Source: Trifolium pratense (lineage: Eukaryota; Streptophyta; Magnoliopsida; Fabales; Fabaceae). Taken from it: a stretch of DNA of 64,000 nucleotides. Numbering within the stretch: position 1 is the first letter of the stretch; the number at the start of each line of letters is the position of its first letter. Shown piece after piece: positions 1 to 12,335 of the stretch. Location: the NCBI RefSeq assembly GCF_020283565.1, contig NC_060060.1, positions 15,500,001 to 15,564,000 of the forward strand. Direction: 5' to 3'. A model generated the notes under the pieces. That model did no database searches. It saw nothing but the letters and a program-made list of their open reading frames with translations, and had not been told where the DNA came from. A program made the translations under genes and the position numbers.

Positions 1-229
1 CACACAATAAAACAGAACATGTAATGTAACTGATAATTAACAAACACTTACAGAGTACACAATCTATGAAATGCAGAATTTCCTATAACCATGTAAAATA
101 GCACACAAACAAGAAATAATTTATTTATTTATATTTTCTTTTTAGGTGAAACACATATACGGTGGAAATTGGGATGTAGCATAAATAAATGAATCAATGA
201 CAGGAATATATCTACTAGATATTTTATAC

Positions 230-2205
230 CTCAATTCCAGTTCTTCCTTTGAGAACCCGCTCTTTGTCAATTCCCCAAGATAGGCATTCGGTATTTCTCC
301 GTCCTTCACGATCTGTGAAAAATATATCCTGGTTGTCTTTTCCAATATTCAAAACCCATTGTGGGAGGGAAATCAATGCATCACTAGAATCATTCCCTCC
401 ACATTCATGAAATGCCATAACAACCTTCAGAATTTGAAATAAGAATCAAGATAGGCTCTCAAACAATGGTCATTATGTTCTCCAATTCCCATGACAAGGA
501 TACACATCCAATTAATTAAAGGAACTTCTGACATATTTTAAACCAATGTAATCTTTCATTTTCAATACTATCCAAACTAGGGAAACAATTTTATTTACCA
601 CACTGGAAAAAAAAAACAAATATTTAAGAATTAAGAAATAATACAACTGACATCATCTGTCCACTAGTTATGCTCCTCGTTACTTAGTCACATCCTGTGT
701 GTTCCATATTCCGTCCTTCATGTATTGTAATAGTTTTTTAAGCATTTTATAGGGAGGACTTCTAGTTTTAACAAAATTCCTAACCAGCAAACACACCCTT
801 GTAATAGAAAATAAATGATTTGGTTGGCCTTATTAATGCATCATATATAGTATATAGACAAGTCAAAGTCATAAATCATTTCACGTGAATTTTCCATTTT
901 GAAGTACATGGATGCATGTATAACCTGATATGAGCAATTAAAATATATACCTGTAACTTTAGCTTGAATTCTCTAATAATGTTAAAAAGCTCCCTATAAC
1001 CAGACCACACATATTTCTGCGGGCTCCAGCCTTCAACAATGCCCCACCAACAATCCACAACAACACCATCAATATTTAAGGACTTAATATGGATTAACTC
1101 CTGCCTAATGTCCTCAGGATCCATCAACTGGCAAAATTTGTTAATAATACCAGCCTGCAATAAAAGGCTAATTTTAGAAACCCTGTGATCAAATACCACG
1201 CAAACAGAGTGAATGCCTCAAAAGGACACACTAAGTGAAACCTGTATGTAAGTATACTTTTTATCTAGAAGATATTACACAGGTTGGGTTCTAGCTACAC
1301 ATTAAGCAAACAACAAGTAGAAAGCACTTACCGGAAGTTTTGTGTAAACAGGAACATAAGGTGTGCAATTGAAGTCATTGTCATGCACCCCAGAATGAAT
1401 ATCTTGCATAAGCTGCATCAATAAATTACAAAATTAGATGGTCCTGTTCAATCACTTCTTGACATCCACATTATAGGTTTAAACCCACCACCTGTGTTAA
1501 GAACAAGTATAATTAATAATTATAATCACTTCTTGACATCCACATTACATTTAGAACTTATTTTGATAGGAAATGACAAAGTTGATTATAATTAATAAGT
1601 ATATGATCATCCCTTTAATTTTGTGTATTTTTCTATGTTGAGTATTTATGTATCTTGTTGGAATTTATGTTTAATTTTGTAGTCTACACAATAGCGGTCA
1701 TCCTGCTATCCACTATACCGCTATAAGATTCTTGGGATTTGGGGCTACACGCCGCTATCTAGGATTAACAACATAGACCAATGGTATATAAAAAAACAGA
1801 AGACCCGAGAATTTGATTATACTAAGTGAATTAATTGATCAGATTTCAGATATCATATCAACACAAACACAAAAAACAGTGAGGATAACAGCCAAACATG
1901 CATGTTTACGCGAATAAATCTGCATCGCATCAAATATGATACAAAAGCAACAAAACAATTGAATTAGTCACCAAAATCACCTGATCAGCCTCCAAGCAGT
2001 CAACTGAATTAACGGGGCTTACACTTGGGTATTTTCCATTCTTTGAGTCCCTTTCTGCAATTACAACAGAATCAATAGATGCAGGTGACAAGCACTCATC
2101 TATTCTAAGTATTGGTGGCTGATTCTCTAGTGTTTCCTTAACAGAAGAAGTTCTCAAAGAACCACCAGATAGTTGACTTTCAACTGACCTTGCCACAAAT
2201 GATCC
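230..2205 (-). CDS. BAM7/BAM8-like: BZR1-BAM beta-amylase, exons 2-5 (3' part outside window)
   Basis: Four exons on the minus strand join in phase: 2205-1981, 1412-1332, 1154-951 and 424-230, all bounded by AG/GT and all multiples of three. The product starts with the linker that follows the DNA-binding domain (motif [15 protein letters not shown]), then the start of the glycosyl hydrolase family 14 barrel ([64 protein letters not shown]). The last exon ends after TGIE at a GT donor, so the remaining barrel and both catalytic glutamates lie left of base 1. Known members of this class are nuclear transcription factors that bind a brassinosteroid-related cis element, with weak or no amylase activity. 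Exon 1 is 12.6 kb upstream at 14842-15207, across a retrotransposon. BAM7 and BAM8 cannot be told apart from this part. Confidence 0.93.
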
Positions 2206-2889
2206 CTGCATAATAATACCTTAATCAAACATAAACACTAACGAATAAAAAAATCATGAACAAAATATTTCCTAACCAAAAATTTCAATATTTTTCTTTT
2301 CTTATGATCAATCTAAGCACCAACTAAATCAAGTAGTTGAGCACAAGTGATTAAGGCATTTTAGTTAAGGTCAAATATCTTGAATAGTATTTCTACTCTA
2401 GCTCAAATAATACTCAATCAGACTTTACTTACTTCCTAATCAATCACCAGATTTCCCCGATTAAGACCCAATTTTTTTTCTTTTTCTAAGCAACAACTAA
2501 CTAATTTCATTGTCATTTTCACAATAGGTTAATTCTCAAGTTAAGAGCTTCTATCCTATGAAGCACCGACTAGAAATTCGTTCTTTTTAACTAGAAATTT
2601 AACCAATGATGACAATGCAAAAGCGGAAAATATCATATTTGTTAAAATTCCGCTATACAATAGTGCTATAGTGCCACTATAGCAACTATTTGATAACACT
2701 TTGTACTAAATAGCGTATCATGAAACAATTGTGGCTTTTCCACCACTATCCTATAGCGGTATAGTGCCGCTATAACTTCAATTTAACAACACTATAACGG
2801 AGCTGTGTCCATATCGAACATCGGAAATGTGACCCTATTTAGCTTCAAACCTAGAAAACAAAAATTGGAACTTATATAACAATTAAAAA

Positions 2890-3478
2890 TGTTCTGGACT
2901 GGGCCAAGAGCTGGCCCAATCGCTTCTGCCCGACATTTGGGGCATGGCCCAATAAGGGGAGACTTCCCCGACATGTCAACCAGTGACGTGTCCTGCCCGA
3001 CATAACGGATAGGCGGCACGTTAAACACGTGCTCATCTATCCATGCATGTTGATCCATTCCATCGTAGCTTAACAGCTAAGCAGCACGTTTAGCACGTGC
3101 TCATTTATCCAACCACATCTGTCACGGAGCCTATCCATTACCCGCGAATAGCGGGACGGTTCAAACCAAGATAGAGGCAAATAACGGCCTCCCCTACGAT
3201 ACAGGGACTATCTTGGCAGTTGAGTCTATTGGGCCGGTTATCCCGGCCCAATAGACCAACCTTTGGCCCAGCGCCGGGGGCACTATATAAGCTCTCCTAG
3301 ACAGGAGAGCCAGGTATTCTAAACCATTACTCACTATACTTTCTCTCTCTTCTTTTGTATCTCTCTCGTTCTCTTGCTGACTTAAGCATCAGAGTGCCTG
3401 CAGGTACAAACCCCCCTTCGGTGTGGACGCTTGCTCAACGGACCGGCCATCAACCTTTCTGATCATCAGGTTAGATCA
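2890..3478 (+). repeat. 5' LTR
   Basis: It starts TGTTCTGGACTGGGCC and ends GGTTAGATCA. It holds a TATA box at 3284-3291 (TATATAAG) after a GC-rich stretch, followed by a CT-rich leader at 3340-3375, so the promoter and transcript start are probably near 3310. It also contains the GGGGAGACTTCCCCGACA hairpin motif that recurs in the element's 3' region. Confidence 0.95.
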
Positions 3479-3479
3479 G

Positions 3480-3497
3480 TGGCGCCGTCTGTGGGAA
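3480..3497 (+). other. Primer-binding site
   Basis: TGGCGCCGTCTGTGGGAA begins one base after the 5' LTR and starts with the TGG complementary to a tRNA CCA end. The priming tRNA was not identified with certainty. Confidence 0.8.
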
Positions 3498-3570
3498 CTG
3501 AGTTCCTCCCCTTCTTTTGTCTTCATTCAAGACTCTAAAGATCAAAGCCGATTCTCTCAACAACTTCATC

Positions 3571-5118
3571 ATGGCTAGTTCATCACAGCAACTCAACACC
3601 AATACCGGCGATGAGAACGTTATCAACGTTCCACCCTCTCCGCCGCCGCAGCATAACACCGTTTTGTCACCGGTGCGTGACAATAACACCGCAGCGCACG
3701 GTCCAGAAACTGACTCCTGCGACGGACGGGAAACCTCACTCTCGTCCGATGAAGAAGACGTCGAGGTCGCGACCGATCGCCGAACGGGCAAACGCCCGCA
3801 GTTCAAACAAGAAACTCCGGCAAACAACGCCGGACAGCCCGCCACCTTGGCCAATTCCGAGATCGCAGCCTTGATCGCTGCCCTAAAACAAACAACGGAG
3901 GCCATGCAGGCTCAAGGTCGTCGACTAGACGAGCAAAGTGAAAGAATCGCCGCGCTGGAGAAGAGCCGGCGCCGCCGAAAGACCAACTCTCCCCCGCGGA
4001 GACAGCATGCTACTCTTTCCCCTCCCCGTCAGGCGGCCGTCAAACATCGACGCCCTGATCTGGAGAGAGTCGAGCCACCTCCTCAGAAAAGGGAGCGTAC
4101 TCCTCCCATCCGCGAGCCAAGACTCTCCCCGAGCAAGAAGGGAAAGCAAGAAACACCTCGTCGACATTCACCTCAAGGGTTGTCGCATATGACAAAGCAA
4201 GGCGCGTCGGGCAGCTACCGCCCTCGCAAATCTCGCAGTCCAACGCCCATGCCCGGCGATTATTCTCCTCGGTCTTCCGAGAACTATTCTCCCAACGGGA
4301 GTGACGAGGGCGATCCCTGATGCCCCCTTTCCAAAGACATCTTGAGGAAGCATATTCCAAAGGGCTTCGAGAGACCTCCTACACTCCCCGCGTACGATGG
4401 TTTGACCGACCCCGACGATCACATAACTAATGTCAACGCTAATCTGGATTTCAAGAATATTAGCGGTGCCATTAGGTGCAGACTTTTCCCGACCACGCTG
4501 AGGAAGGGAGCGATGGCATGGTACCAAAGCCTGCCCCCTCAATCTATCCACTCGTGGAGGGATCTTACAGACCATTTCTGTAGACACTTTACAGCTTCCC
4601 GCAAGCACCCAAAAACTGTGCATGCCTTGGAGGCCATATACCAAGCCGAGGAAGAAACTCTCTGCAATTTCGTCGAGAGGTTCAATAAAGAGGCCGTGCA
4701 GGTCGAGACGACCGACGATATGAAGAAGTATTTGCTGCAGAGGGGCCTTCGCCCGGGCAGCGATTTTGCCAAAGTTGTTGGCATAGAAAAACCACCCACC
4801 TGGAACGACCTCCTCTTAAAAGCTCAAAAGTACATTGAGTACGAGGAAGTCCAGGCAGCTGATGTCGCCCGCCTTGCCCGACCTGGAAGCAGCCACCCTG
4901 CCCGCGAGTCCTCCCATAGGAGCGATGATAGGGGCGGCGACAGGGGAAACGACAGAGGCGGCGATAAGGGTGGCGAGAGGGGCAGAGACAGAAGGAGGGG
5001 CGAAAGACGAGAGCCTCGTGGCCCTCCAAGCACATTCAGCACCTACACCCCCTCGTCAAATCTCGGGGAGAGGTATTCGCTGAAGTTCACATCTCCGAGT
5101 TCAACAGAGCAGGTGTGA
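3571..5118 (+). pseudogene. Retrotransposon gag, with an in-frame stop and a frameshift
   Basis: The likely start is MASSSQQLN at 3571, after the PBS; an in-frame Met also exists at 3517. The first 250 residues are low-complexity, Pro/Arg/Ser-rich. A TGA at 4318-4320 interrupts the frame, and the same frame resumes into a Retrotrans_gag-type domain (IPKGFERPPTLPAYDGLTDP, then WYQSLPPQSIHSWRDL, then EETLCNFVERFNKEA). The frame ends at 5118 in a foreign tail, whereas the coding signal continues in another frame from about 5070 (motif EVHISEFNRAGVKQP), so a frameshift lies near 5065-5075. The arginine/aspartate/glycine-rich repeats at 4900-5010 are typical of gag C-termini. Confidence 0.85.
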
Positions 5119-5849
5119 AGCAACCAAAGCCAACCCCTCTGAAGCCTGGCCAAGACAAGAATAGGTATTGCAGATATCACAAGAGTTATGGTCACAAGAC
5201 CAACGACTGCATCCAGCTGAAGGATGCTATTGAAATAATAATAAGGAACGGACAACTGAGAGAGTTCGTTAAAAAAAACAACGATCCTCGACCAGAGGCC
5301 GCGGAGACTCGCGCGGTCGAGGAGGTACTTCCACAACCCGCCGGGCAGAACAACGCCAAGCAGATAGCTATGAGCGTATCCCGGCCAGAAGATTTTGCTA
5401 TCCCCAGCTGTTTCGGGGACATCTATACTGGTCCTACGCTTAGCACGTGGGACTATTTTACAGACTCATTCGTCATATCCGGTGGTCGTATGGACAAGCA
5501 CACTATCGGATCAATAAAAAGAAAATTCGAGGAGCTCATCGACATGTCCTCGAACATGAACGCAACGCTGGACAAGGCGAAGGGGCGATCAATGCCTTTA
5601 GCCTTCTATCTCGAGGAGCTGCCCGGTGGGTCAGCCAATTTCCAAATTCCCCTACTCGTCCGGGCAGACATGGCTAACATGGACGTTCGTCGGGTCCTCA
5701 TCGATCCGGGGAGCTCTTGCGACATTATGTACGCCAGTCTTTTCAGGACCTTACAGCTGGACGAGACACACCTCACCCGTACTTGGGCTCAGATCTCACA
5801 GGATTCAACGGGGCAACCACTAAGCCTTGGGGCTATGTCGACCTCATAG
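5076..5849 (+). pseudogene. gag zinc-knuckle and aspartic protease portion
   Basis: This frame carries a modified zinc knuckle (CRYHKSYGHKTNDC, near 5169-5210), then the retroviral-type aspartic protease with the catalytic motif VLIDPGSSCDIMY; the active-site Asp codon is at 5703. The protein signal leaves this frame at about 5775-5785 and continues in the frame that starts inside it at 5717, showing a small indel. In intact Tat elements these parts are one gag-pol polyprotein. Confidence 0.85.
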
Positions 5850-8046
5850 TCACTTTTGGCTCCGAGGAAACGGCTAAGTCGATCAGGGTTAAATTCTTGG
5901 TCGTGGACTGCCCCTGCCTCTATCAGTGCATCATCGGCAGGACGACCATAGCAGACCTGATCGCTGTTCCCTCCACTGCCCACCTGAAGATGAAGTATTA
6001 CACTCATAAAGGGCAGGTTGCTACTTTACACGGGGACATTGAAGCCGCGAGGAGGTGCTTCAACGCAGCGTCCAAGGGCAACAATTTCGTGGGCAAAGCT
6101 CCTGAACCGAAGAAGCCAAAGCCTTCCCCGGAAACGCCACCAAAACCTTCCCCGGAAGCACCACCAAAGATGCCCGCACCAAATGTGAGCTCGGTCGATC
6201 TCGACAGCCGCACCTCCAAGAAAGAACATAAGGAGGAGAAAAAGCTGAGGAAAGAAGAAAAGGAGGATGACGAGGCGAGCAAAGAGCATTACCGCCCCAT
6301 TCCAGATGGAGACTTCGAGATAGTCCAGTTCGGCGAGGACCCAGCTAAAGGAGTCAAAATTGGCACAGGGCTCCCCGACTTGGCAAGGAAGCAGCTGAAA
6401 GCCTGCCTGAGAGAAAATGCTGACCTGTTTGCATGGCACGCTGCTGATATGCCCGGGCTGGATCCAAACATCGCGTGTCATCAACTTACCGTCGACCCAC
6501 TTGCTAGTGCCGTAGTGCAACGCAGGCGTAGGCAGTCTCCCGAAAAAGCGGAGGCTGCTGAAAAAGCTGTAAAAGACCTCTTAGAGGCAAATTTTATTTC
6601 TGAAGCCAGATACACTACCGGGTTGTCCAACGTTGTACTAGTTAAAAAATCTAATGGAAAATGGAGAATGTGTGTTGACTATACCGATCTCAATAGGGCT
6701 TGCCCTAAAGATTCCTATCCTTTACCTTGCATTGATAAATTAGTTGATAATTCTTCTGGCTTTAAATTATTGTCGTTTATGGATGCATATTCAGGATACA
6801 ATCAAATCCCAATGGCTGTGGCCGACAGGGAAAAAATAGCTTTTATGACTGAGTCGGGCAACTATTACTACAACGTAATGCCCTTTGGTCTAAAAAACGC
6901 TGGTGCTACGTACCAGCGAATGATGAACAGGGTATTCCGGGGAGAAATAGGCGACATGCTCAAAGTCTACATGGACGACATGATCGTAAAATCCCACGAG
7001 GAAATCGATCATACCGCCCATCTACGCAAGGTCTTCGAGCAGGCCAGAAGACACAACATGCGATTCAACCCAGAGAAGTGCACCTTCGGGGTACGGGCAG
7101 GAAAGTTCCTCGGATTCTATCTAACAGAACGAGGAATCGAAGCCAACCCCGACAAATGTCGTGCCTTTACGGAGCTCCAAACTTCGAGCAACAAGAAATC
7201 CATACAAACCCTGAACGGAATGCTGACCTCATTATCTCGCTTCGTAGCAAAATCTGCTCAACACGCATTACCTCTCTTCAAATTACTTAGGAAGGAAGCT
7301 GTGTTCGAATGGACGGACGAGTGCGAGCAGGCCCTCCAACATCTTAAGAAGGCCCTGTCCGAACCCCCAGTCCTCTCACGCCCGGATGTCGAGGAAGTGT
7401 TATACATTTACCTCTTCATCGCATCTGAGGCCGTCAGCGCAGCTCTTGTCCGTAAAACAACGGAAGGACAAAAACCAGTGTACTTTACGAGCAAGGCTCT
7501 CTAGGGGCCCGAACTCAGATATACACAAATCGAGAAGGTGGCCCTTGCCTTGATCAACGCAGCAAGAAGACTACGTCACTACTTCCTAGCACATACAATC
7601 GTAGTCCGAACCGACCAACCCATCAAGTCATTGCTTGGTCGACCAGATATGGCGGGCAGGATGCTCAAATGGTCCCTCAAGCTTTCCGAATTCGACATTC
7701 GTTACGAAAGCAGGAAAGCGCTAAAAGCACAAGTCCTAGCAGACTTTGTGGCCGAAATGACGAATCCATCCTCCACGACAAGCGAGGCAGATAAATGGAC
7801 GATATTCGTCGACGGAGCATCGAGCGCCACGGGAGCAGGAGCAGGAATTATCCTGGAAAACGAGAACGGGATCATCATCGAAGTATCCCTAGCTCTATCC
7901 TTCCCGACCTCAAACAACCAGGCAGAATACGAAGCCTTCCTAGCAGGACTACGGTTAGCCGAGGACATGGAGGCAAAAGAAATTAAAATCTATACAGACT
8001 CACAACTTGTCGCGTCACAAGTGTTGGGCAGTGTTGGGAGAATATC
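5780..8046 (+). pseudogene. pol: protease end, reverse transcriptase, RNase H and archaeal-type RNase H
   Basis: After the protease C-terminus and a Pro/Lys-rich linker (6090-6290) comes the reverse transcriptase (RMCVDYTDLNRACPKDSYPL, MDAYSGYNQI, YNVMPFGLKNAGATYQ), with the catalytic YMDD at 6968-6979. The Gypsy RNase H follows. A TAG at 7502-7504 breaks it in frame, after SKAL. A second RNase H of archaeal type follows (FVDGASSATGAGAGI, SNNQAEYEAFLAGLRLAEDM, KIYTDSQLVASQ), a mark of the Tat clade. It runs into a 10-bp tandem duplication at 8021-8040 that shifts the frame, so the listed frame ends at 8059. Confidence 0.9.
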
Positions 8047-9520
8047 AAGCCAAAAATGATAATCTCTCTGAATATTTAGCATTAGTGAAAGAAAAAATCA
8101 CTAAGTTCGAGTCCGTGGAGGTGCAACACGTTCCACGCGAGCACAACAAACGGGCAGACATCCTGTCCAAACTGGCGAGCACAAAGAAGAAAGGCGGAAA
8201 CAAATCCGTCATTCAGGAAATACTCCCTCGACCAAGCATCGAGAGGTCGACCAACGTCCTCGACATAAATGTCATCGGCGACAAAAACTGCTGGATGACC
8301 CCCGTTTACAACTTCCTCGCGAATGGAACCCTTCCGGCCGACCAGAAGGAAGCAGCAATCGTTAGACGTCGAGCATGCGCCTACGTTATCCTCGACGGAA
8401 AATTATACAGGAGAGAATTCTCAATCCCGCTCCTAAAATGTGTCGACGAGGAGACAGTCGACTACATCCTTCGCGAGGTACACAAGGGGATCAACGCCCA
8501 GCACCTGGGAGGGAGATCGCTGGCCAGGAAAGCTCTCCGAGCAGGATACTACTGGCCCACCATGCAGCAAGACGCTAAGGACCATGTGAAAAAATGCGAC
8601 AAATGTCAACGACATGGGGACATGCACCTAGCTCCTCCCCACGAACTCAAATCTTTGTCGTCACCATGGCCCTTCGCTTGGTGGGGCATGGACATACATG
8701 GCCCCTTCACAAAGGGACTCCATCAAAACAAATTCTTAATAGTCGCCGTGGACTATTTCACCAAATGGGTAGAGGCTGAACCCCTCTCCGACATAACATC
8801 GTTCAGAATACTCCGTTTCTTTAAGCGAGACGTACTCTGCCGATTTGGGATACCACAAGCCGTGTAACGGACAACGGAACACAGTTCACGGATAAAGGAT
8901 TCCAAGACTTCCTTTCTGCCCTGGGAACCAAGCAACACTTTACTTCAGTTGAACATCCCCAGACAAACGGGCAAGCCGAGGCCACCAACAGAGTAATCCT
9001 GCGCGGCCTACGAAGAAGATTGGACCAAAACAAAAAGAAATGGGTCGAGGAGCTCGAAAGCGTCCTTTGGGCCTATCGTACAACACCACACTCCACGACC
9101 GGGGAGACTTCATTTCGAATGGTATATGGAACAGAAGCAGTCATCCCCGTGGAGGTTGGCGAACCATCTCGCCGAACCGAGCAACCGCTCGAAGAAGAAA
9201 TGAACGACGAAGCTCTCCGCGAAGAGCTTGATCTCGTCGAAGAGATTCGTACGGGGGCATCCCTTCGGGAAGCCACCCTTAAACAAAAAATAGCTGCCCG
9301 ACATTACGTTAAAGTCATCAAAAGAGAATTTGAGGTGGGCAGCCTCGTCTTAAGACGAAACGCTAAGGACTCCCAGGATGGTAAGCTGGCGGCCAACTGG
9401 GAAGGACCATATCGCGTCATCGACAAAACAGAAAATGGCGCATATTATCTCGAGGACCTTCGAGGAAAGAAACTTCCTCGACCTTGGAACGCCCAAAAAT
9501 TAAAACAATATTATAGCTAA
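8041..9520 (+). pseudogene. pol: RNase H end and integrase, frameshifted
   Basis: The first part, read in the frame of 8007-8867, holds the end of the second RNase H (EVQHVPREHNKRADILSKLA) and the integrase zinc-binding HHCC module (VHKGINAQHLGGR ... CDKCQRHG). The catalytic triad is Asp at 8691 (MDIHGPF), Asp at 8870 (TDNGTQF) and Glu at 8978 (QAEATNR). A stop at 8865-8867 and a change of frame lie just before the second Asp, so the integrase is split by a small indel. The C-terminal part ends at 9520 with KQYYS. No chromodomain is present. Confidence 0.9.
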
Positions 9521-10251
9521 GTTATTGCCAAACTAAAAAACACTTCTAAAAGGATGCTCGGATCCTCTAGCAACGAGCCCGACACCTCGACAACGGAGAG
9601 CACGCAGGCACACATGCTCGATCCAATAATTGAAAAGGAGATACTCTGGCTCAGGAAGGGCAGAGCGTCTCCCCGACGGGGGTGACCTTTGAGACAAGCT
9701 CCTCGTCTTTGTGCCAAGGCTTAACGCCCAGCTCGCGATGGGAAGTTCAAGCCGCGGGGGCGGGCACACCAACGTGTCGGCATCCGTATTAGCCTCAGAA
9801 ACAACTCTAGGCGCTTAGACAGTTCCCTAAACTTTCTAAGTTAAATCCGAGGACGACCTCCTCGACGAAACGCGCTCGAAACGAAAACTTGCAAATATAA
9901 AAAATGGTTTTGTTGTGCAGGCATACAATAATGTCGAGCAGGTATACAAATGACAAAACCAAAAAATTTGTTAAGTTAAAAACGAGCAAGCATAAAGACA
10001 TGCATAAATTCAGTACGAACAGGCATAACTTAGCAAAAACAAAAGCGATAATTTAAACATACAAACGAGGAGCATGAAATAAACGAGCAGGATTAACAAA
10101 ACGGGCACTGTCATAAAAATACCGGGCATAAAAACCCACTTGTTCGAACATTACAAAACCGGGCACGCAAGCCCCCAAAAATTGTTATAAAATAAAACAA
10201 AAAGAAATACAAGTCAACGGCGCGCAGGCCCAAATAAAAAGTCAGGGAGGA
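9521..10251. other. Retrotransposon untranslated spacer between integrase and antisense gene
   Basis: There is no credible open frame here. Short motifs such as CGAGCAGG and CCCGACA recur. It is presumably the 3' UTR shared by the converging gag-pol and antisense transcripts. Confidence 0.6.
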
Positions 10252-12326
10252 TCAGTTGCTTTCATCATGACCCTCTTGGTTTCCATCAGGAGCCTTCTCC
10301 TCCTCGACCACTTCCTCCACGTCATCCTCATCATCGTCATCTTCTTCATCCTCCTTCTCCTCCTCCAAAGCCATCTGTCTATACTCCTCTGGAATGACAA
10401 TCTGGCCATTTTCAACTTTTTTCAGCCGGTGAATCCCCTCGGTAATCAACCCGTGCTCGGAATTCACGACCTTCAGCTGAGCCACCGCATTCTTCCACCC
10501 ATGTACCATGCTCGCCAACATCAGGCCCCCGAGCCTCTTGATTTCCTTGACCAGGTCTGCTCGACTTACCAGCCTGGAAGTTTCAACGGCCTCATCAGCA
10601 GCAGGAGCAAACTTGGACTGCAGGTCACCTATCACCTCCTCCAGTTTCTTCTTCTCCTCGGCACCCTGGGTCTTTACCTCCTCGAGCTCTTTCTTAGTTT
10701 TCTCCAACTCCTCTCGAGTAACCCGGGCTTCTTCCAACAGATTCCCATAATTCTTTTGCTTGCCCCTAAAATCAATGAGCTCACCCTCCAGCTTCACAAT
10801 GTGCCCCTCCAGCTTGGCATTCCGGGCAGCCAACTTCTCCACCTTATGAGTTGCCCCCCCCTCATTCAGAACCAAGGCCGTCTCCGCCAGCTGGATGACA
10901 GCAGCAATATCTTCATTCAGCTGGTTCTGTCGGACAGCTGAAGAAACGCTCAGAACATAATTCTTCTCTGATGCAGGCACCTGGAGGGGATTTTTATCAA
11001 AAAAGCTCCGGTTGCTCAGGCATGCGGGGAGGACGAAACCACCGTCCCCCTCCGACAGGTCTACAATAGGCGTCATCTGCTCCTCCCGCTGCCTCTTTGC
11101 ACGACCTGTCGGGGTCCCCGCTGAGCTCAACACCGGTGAAGACTGGCTAATACTCCCTGAAGCAGCTTGCTCGGCAACCAGAACGTTGCTCACACCAGGC
11201 CTGGACTTCCTCGCCTTTTTCTTTGATTTATCTCCCTTGTGCTCAGTAGCTGTCCTCATCAGCTCAGAAGCAAGATCAGCCATTCTACCTGCAAAGTCGG
11301 AAACATGGTCAAAAACACGGGGAGAAAATCAAAACATCAAAATCGCTGAACATAACAAGTAAAAAACGAGCAGAAACTAAAATAAGTACCCAACAAAGTG
11401 TTCTCAGCTGAAACAATCTTGCACGACAATAATAGCTTGGTATTAACGATACGAGGTTCGATCCTTGGTTTACCATACTTATCTAGCGCAACCTCCCCTA
11501 AACTGGTCATAACCTTACAAGGTTTAAAACCATCCACATAGGTCTTAAGCTTCTCGAAGCCTACCATATCCGCCGGGGTCAGGTCCTCGGCAGCCGTCAG
11601 ATATTCATCGGTTCGCATTACAAAGTGCCCCGACGACCACGACAATGGGAAACGAAGGCCCCACTCCGTTACCTGCTCCCCCTCCTCGTCCAATTGAGGA
11701 GACCCATCCTCGAGGAATACCGGTTTGTCCATATAAAGAGAGTTTAAGGCAAACTCCGTCACCGGCTTCACCACGTAATATCTCTCCTTGAAGCCCCGGG
11801 CAGACTCCACAAACATCTTGAATATCTTGCTCGACTGGTGCTTCAAGGACACCCAACCTTGCTGGTCCCCGACTTTCTGTCGTTGGATTTTGAAGATATA
11901 GAAGAATAAAGAGACTGTGGCCTCCACCTCCAGATACCGACAAAGAATCTGGTATGCCCGGATGAACGCCAGCGCGTTTGGATGAAGCTGTGAGGGAGCC
12001 ACCTTTAACCGGCCAAAAATCTCGGCTTCAAGGTTGTTGAAGGGCAGTCGATATCCCATCCCTTTGAACGCCATTTCCTACATGGTAAATCCATCTTCAG
12101 TGTACGGCGAACAAATCCGCTCCCCTTCAGCAGGCATATGGACCTCCTAGTTAACCGGGCCAGCCCCCTCGACAATAGTAAAGAGTCGGGGATCCTGAGC
12201 GGTAATTGTCGAAGCAATGCCCCTCGGCTCGGGCGCAACCCAAGCCAGCTCGGGATCTGTAATTGTGTCAACCAACTTGTGCTTGGACGTCGCTTGACTC
12301 CCCGTTACCTCCTCCGTGTCCGACAT
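10252..12326 (-). pseudogene. Antisense gene of the retrotransposon: Transposase_28-like / coiled-coil protein
   Basis: This is a spliced gene on the strand opposite to gag-pol. The coding frame starts at ATG 12326 (MSDTEEVTGSQ), runs to 11390, is interrupted by a 101-bp intron (11389-11289, GT/AG) and resumes at 11288-10252; the join LLG/RMADL keeps frame. The first exon resembles the 'putative gypsy type transposon' domain (Pfam Transposase_28: GYRLPFNNLEAEIFGRLKVA, LHPNALAFIRAYQILCRYLE). The second exon gives about 340 residues with a basic N-terminus, a long Glu/Lys/Leu coiled coil, and a very acidic C-terminal tail. Two in-frame TAG codons between 12166 and 12074 would truncate the product, unless translation starts at the Met at 12074. 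Antisense genes of this kind are known in Grande-like Tat elements; their function is unknown. Confidence 0.72.
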
Positions 12327-12335
12327 TCCGAAAAC

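Noticed and set aside
10267..10941. 224-codon plus-strand Leu-rich frame
   Set aside because: It is the reverse complement of the coiled-coil exon of the antisense gene; the Leu/Ser bias follows from Glu/Lys codons on the other strand.
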